This document shows, in pieces, positions 36,764-39,676 of a stretch of DNA of 39,676 bases (its first letter is position 1; each line of letters starts with the position of its first letter). The translations under genes were made by a program, and so were the position numbers. The notes beneath the pieces were generated by a model that was not told where the DNA came from, ran no database searches, and saw nothing but the letters and a program-made list of their open reading frames with translations. The stretch is from Dipetalonema caudispina (taxonomy: Eukaryota > Nematoda > Chromadorea > Rhabditida > Onchocercidae): positions 1 to 39,676 of the forward strand of contig JABVXV010000454.1 of NCBI GenBank assembly GCA_013365325.1, in the 5' to 3' direction.

Positions 36764-38366
36764 AATTGATACTTCGACGTTGGCAATTTATGTAATACAA
36801 TTCGTCGTAAATTCCAACTTCTTGGTGAATATTTGTAAATTTCTCTTGCACCTGACCAATTTAACCATGATTTTTCAAGACTTTTATGCTAAAAAAATTT
36901 TACATGTTAATGAAAGCTTTTCTATGCAAATCATTAAGTTTAAAATGCTGTAAAGAAAAGGGAAAATTATCATTATCAATGTAATGAATCATCAGTTTAT
37001 AACGAATGATAAGAAAGCAAATGATAATATGCTAATTTACTGATTACTTGCAAACAAAACTGTATCTTAATGCTTTAAATTATTTCTTAATAAATAAAAT
37101 TCTATCACAAAATACTTAAGTATTATTGCTACTAGTGATTAGTAATATTAACAGAAAGCATATTCGCAACAGCAAATTATTTTTGTTCAAATTTAAAAAA
37201 TGTTTAATATGAAAATTTTACACTAACAGTAATTAACTTATAACTCATCTGCTGCCAATAATTAATAAAATTAGCAATAACCCATATTGTTTAAATATTC
37301 CATACAGTAAATCACATTTTTATTCAAATTCGAAAAAATTTTTAACATGAAAATTTTACACTAATAGTAGTTAACTTGTAGCTTTTGCATAATTTTTTAA
37401 TTTGTATTGCAAAATTTACTATTTCAGTTTAAAATTCTCATATTTTACGAAAAAATTTTAAATTTAAAGGAATAAAACGATCCAAATACCCTAGTATGTT
37501 CATCAAGAAGTTTGAATAATATAATAATATAGCCAGCATGTCGATGTGTTGGTAATTTATAACCAGCAATTGATGAAGTTTTTTGAATTGCGTAAATTTC
37601 ATCATATGCACCTAAATTTATAATTTAGTAGGAAAATAATTTGAAGCAATTCCCCAAAATTTGTTCATTTGAAAATAATTTCATGTATTTTTCTTATCAT
37701 AAATAAAACTAAATGAATGAAAATGTGAGAATAATATGCAAAAAAAAAAGAGAAATTTTCTTTTCCTGAATTTAATAAAAATATTTTTTTTTTTTATTTC
37801 ACATTTTTTTCTTTTTTATTTCCTTTTTTCTCCTAAAATTCTTTTTAAGGCTTGTTCCATATGTTATTTGTGAAGAAAATTTCGTATCAAATTTTTTCAA
37901 GAAAAAAAAATGATAATTAATTAAAGTTAAAAAAAAGGGAAATTAGTCATACCAAATTGTGATTTTGGTCGACCATTTAATTCATGAATCACTTCATTAA
38001 TTTGCGCTATCCGTATTTCATGATCGGGATTTTTGAATAATGCATAATGCAAGTATAGATATAATGCTGCAGTAAAATATTTTAATAGTCAAAGAAAAAT
38101 GAACATTGATAGATTGCTAAAAATGATCTACGTTTCACGTAACGCAATATATTTTTTTTACGATAATGTAGTAAATATGTTGAATATGATTGGATAAATT
38201 ATAATATGTGATATATAATAACTACTTCACAAATATTTTGAAGAGCTTACGTTTAGAATCTATACATTTCAGTAAAATTCCTTCTGAAAAACATGGATTG
38301 CTACGAATTATGTTGCATTCTGCAATTGCTCGATTCAATGAGGATTCTGTAGTTGATGGATCAATT
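34979..38366 (-). CDS. unrecognised protein, C-terminal 278 residues, seven exons, 5' end not found
   Basis: Exons in order: 38366-38251, 38066-37953, 37611-37490, 36888-36773, 36478-36340, 35830-35717, 35092-34979. Each junction is GT-AG and all phases agree; the stop is TAA at 34981-34979. The first exon enters in phase, one base completing a codon, so at least one upstream exon exists, in the last 1.3 kb of the window or beyond it. The product looks soluble and largely helical, with Trp, Arg and Cys well above local background. Recognisable stretches are LYLYLHYALFKNPDHEIR, GYKLPTHRHAGYIIILFKLL, IYKYSPRSWNLRRIVLHKLP and PFAYVLFCEFGSILNPSNRL. The last two exons are polar and His/Ser-rich (HSYHHFSDFG at the end). 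There is no membrane segment. I do not recognise the family. Matching exon phases make the gene itself secure. Confidence 0.85.
36115..36310. repeat. direct repeat TATCTATATACGGTGAAAA within AT satellite-like sequence
   Basis: The 19-base word starts at 36116 and again at 36220, 104 bp apart. Between and after them are many TTAATTTTAATATT variants. It lies in the intron before the sixth listed exon of the unrecognised minus-strand gene. Confidence 0.8.
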
Positions 38367-39676
38367 CTGCAATTAATGCATTGTTAATTAGAGAAGTGTG
38401 AAGTGTTGATTCGCAAGTTCAAAATCATATCTAATCAGTCTAGCTAATTAGGTCAATTATTACATTAAATTGAGCTTTGACTAAAATTATACTTAGAAGT
38501 GTTAAATTAAGAAATTCAAAAAAAATTTTCAAATATCATAGTTTTGCCCCGTATTTTATTTTTGCATTAGATGCAGTATTGCTGAAAATTTTTTAATTTT
38601 TACTGAATTTTTTCTTTCTGCATTTTAGCAAACGTAACAATGATGAACTAATAAGTATTAGAATATTGTGAAACTAAAAGAAAAAATCATCATATCAATT
38701 ATTTCCACTTTTTTTTTTCAAAAAGTTATACTCTTTTAACTACAGGTTGAGAAAAAAGAGTGTAATTTAAAAAAGTGCAAATAATTGATAAAATGATTTT
38801 TTTATGTTCCAAAGTACTTCATGAACTGACAATAATTTTTCTTTTCAAATACATCTATTGCAATTTAAAAAAAAAAAATCATTTATCGGTGCAAATAGTT
38901 TTATCAAATATTGAAATGCAGAGATAAAAAAGGAAAAAAAAAACAGCCATAAACTTTTATTAATTGGAAATGGATAATTTATTGATTAAATGGAATAAGT
39001 TAAAAAGTTTGAAATTGCAAATACACAATAAAAAATCTATTACTACTAAATATTGAAATGTAAAAATTAATCAAAAAAAAAAAAAAAATGAGCTATGAAC
39101 TTTTACAAAATTTTGAAATGAAACATTAAGATTATAAATTTTTCTTGACTCTCGAAATACATTATTTTTTTTTTTTATAAAAGTTAACTAAACTAAAAAA
39201 AAAAAAAGATGAAGTATGCTTGAGAAACATTATTTGAATTGCGAAAAATTTCACAATTAAAAAAATATTTTGCTTTTTTTTTTAGTTTTCCTTCCTAAAA
39301 TGCCTAAATATTTTTCATTTTTATTTATATCTTTAAAATCTTTGGTAGAAGTAAAAGGAAAAAGGAAGAAATTAATTTTTTTTTTTTTTGAAAATCAATT
39401 TCTTTTTTATTTTTTCACTTTTTATACATAATAATGTATGGATATATATATATATATGATGGAAAAATATCAATTGATGTGAATATGTTTATTTTAATAT
39501 TGAAATAAAATTTTTTGGTATTATTATTTTGTTTTTTTTTTTTTTTTCTTCCGAACTAAAAATATGAGAGAAAAGTGCAAAGTACTATCAATGGTCGATT
39601 GATTCATCTCATAAACATTTTATATATTCGTTTAAATTATAATTTTTTCATTTTTCTTTTTTTTTTTTTTCTCCCG
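38367..39676. other. intron or upstream flank of the unrecognised gene; no exon seen
   Basis: The 1.3 kb after the most 5' visible exon contains poly-A/T runs, an (AT)n tract at 39441-39458 and no exon-like segment with good splice borders on the minus strand. The next upstream exon is therefore probably outside the window, or very short. Confidence 0.5.

Noticed and set aside
1..39676. CRISPR array, insertion sequence, prophage or bacterial operon
   Set aside because: The tandem repeats lack spacer structure, there is no transposase or integrase frame, and the genes are spliceosomal.

Overview
The window looks like nuclear DNA of a nematode, most likely a spirurid or filarial worm. The evidence is the very low G+C (roughly one base in four or fewer by eye), dense poly-A/poly-T tracts, genes split into many small exons by 50-700 bp introns with TTTTAG/TTTCAG/TTGCAG acceptors, and many degenerate minisatellites inside introns. 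The lineage is inferred, not proven. There is nothing prokaryotic here: no operons, Shine-Dalgarno sites, CRISPR arrays or insertion sequences. Almost all real coding sequence is shorter than the usual ORF cut-off, so the genes below were built by joining exons by hand, using splice sites, phase and homology.

Layout. 1-0.65 kb: a (TAA)n microsatellite and a tRNA-like, SINE-like element. 1.2-5.9 kb (minus): an 8-exon secreted trypsin-fold (S1) protease with a complete His-Asp-Ser triad but an unusual specificity pocket and activation motif. 5.9-7.0 kb: a short divergent intergenic region. 7.0-16.9 kb (plus): a 20-exon gene for a 789-residue predicted type I membrane protein of no family I recognise. 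16.9-19.6 kb: convergent 3' ends and a 116-bp tandem repeat. 19.6-24.3 kb (minus): an 8-exon aldose 1-epimerase (galactose mutarotase) homologue. 24.3-35.0 kb: mostly gene-free, with a 154-bp minisatellite, two notable palindromes and weak exon-like islands on the plus strand. 35.0-38.4 kb and beyond (minus): the 3' seven exons of a gene I do not recognise, whose 5' end is probably outside the window.

The most interesting locus is the mutarotase homologue. The fold-defining sequence aligns almost without gaps to human GALM. Yet all seven residues known to contact or catalyse on the sugar in GALM are replaced (N81G, R82H, H107N, H176N, D243N, Q279Y, E307Q in human numbering), while the frame stays open through all eight exons. 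In addition, the acceptor of its fifth intron reads TTTTCAT instead of TTTTCAG, and no AG nearby restores the frame. The locus is therefore either a retained pseudoenzyme with an odd or mis-sequenced splice site, or a very young pseudogene of a pseudoenzyme.

The four genes show no obvious shared pathway. The protease and the membrane protein are both predicted to enter the secretory route and are arranged head to head, so shared promoter control is possible but not shown.
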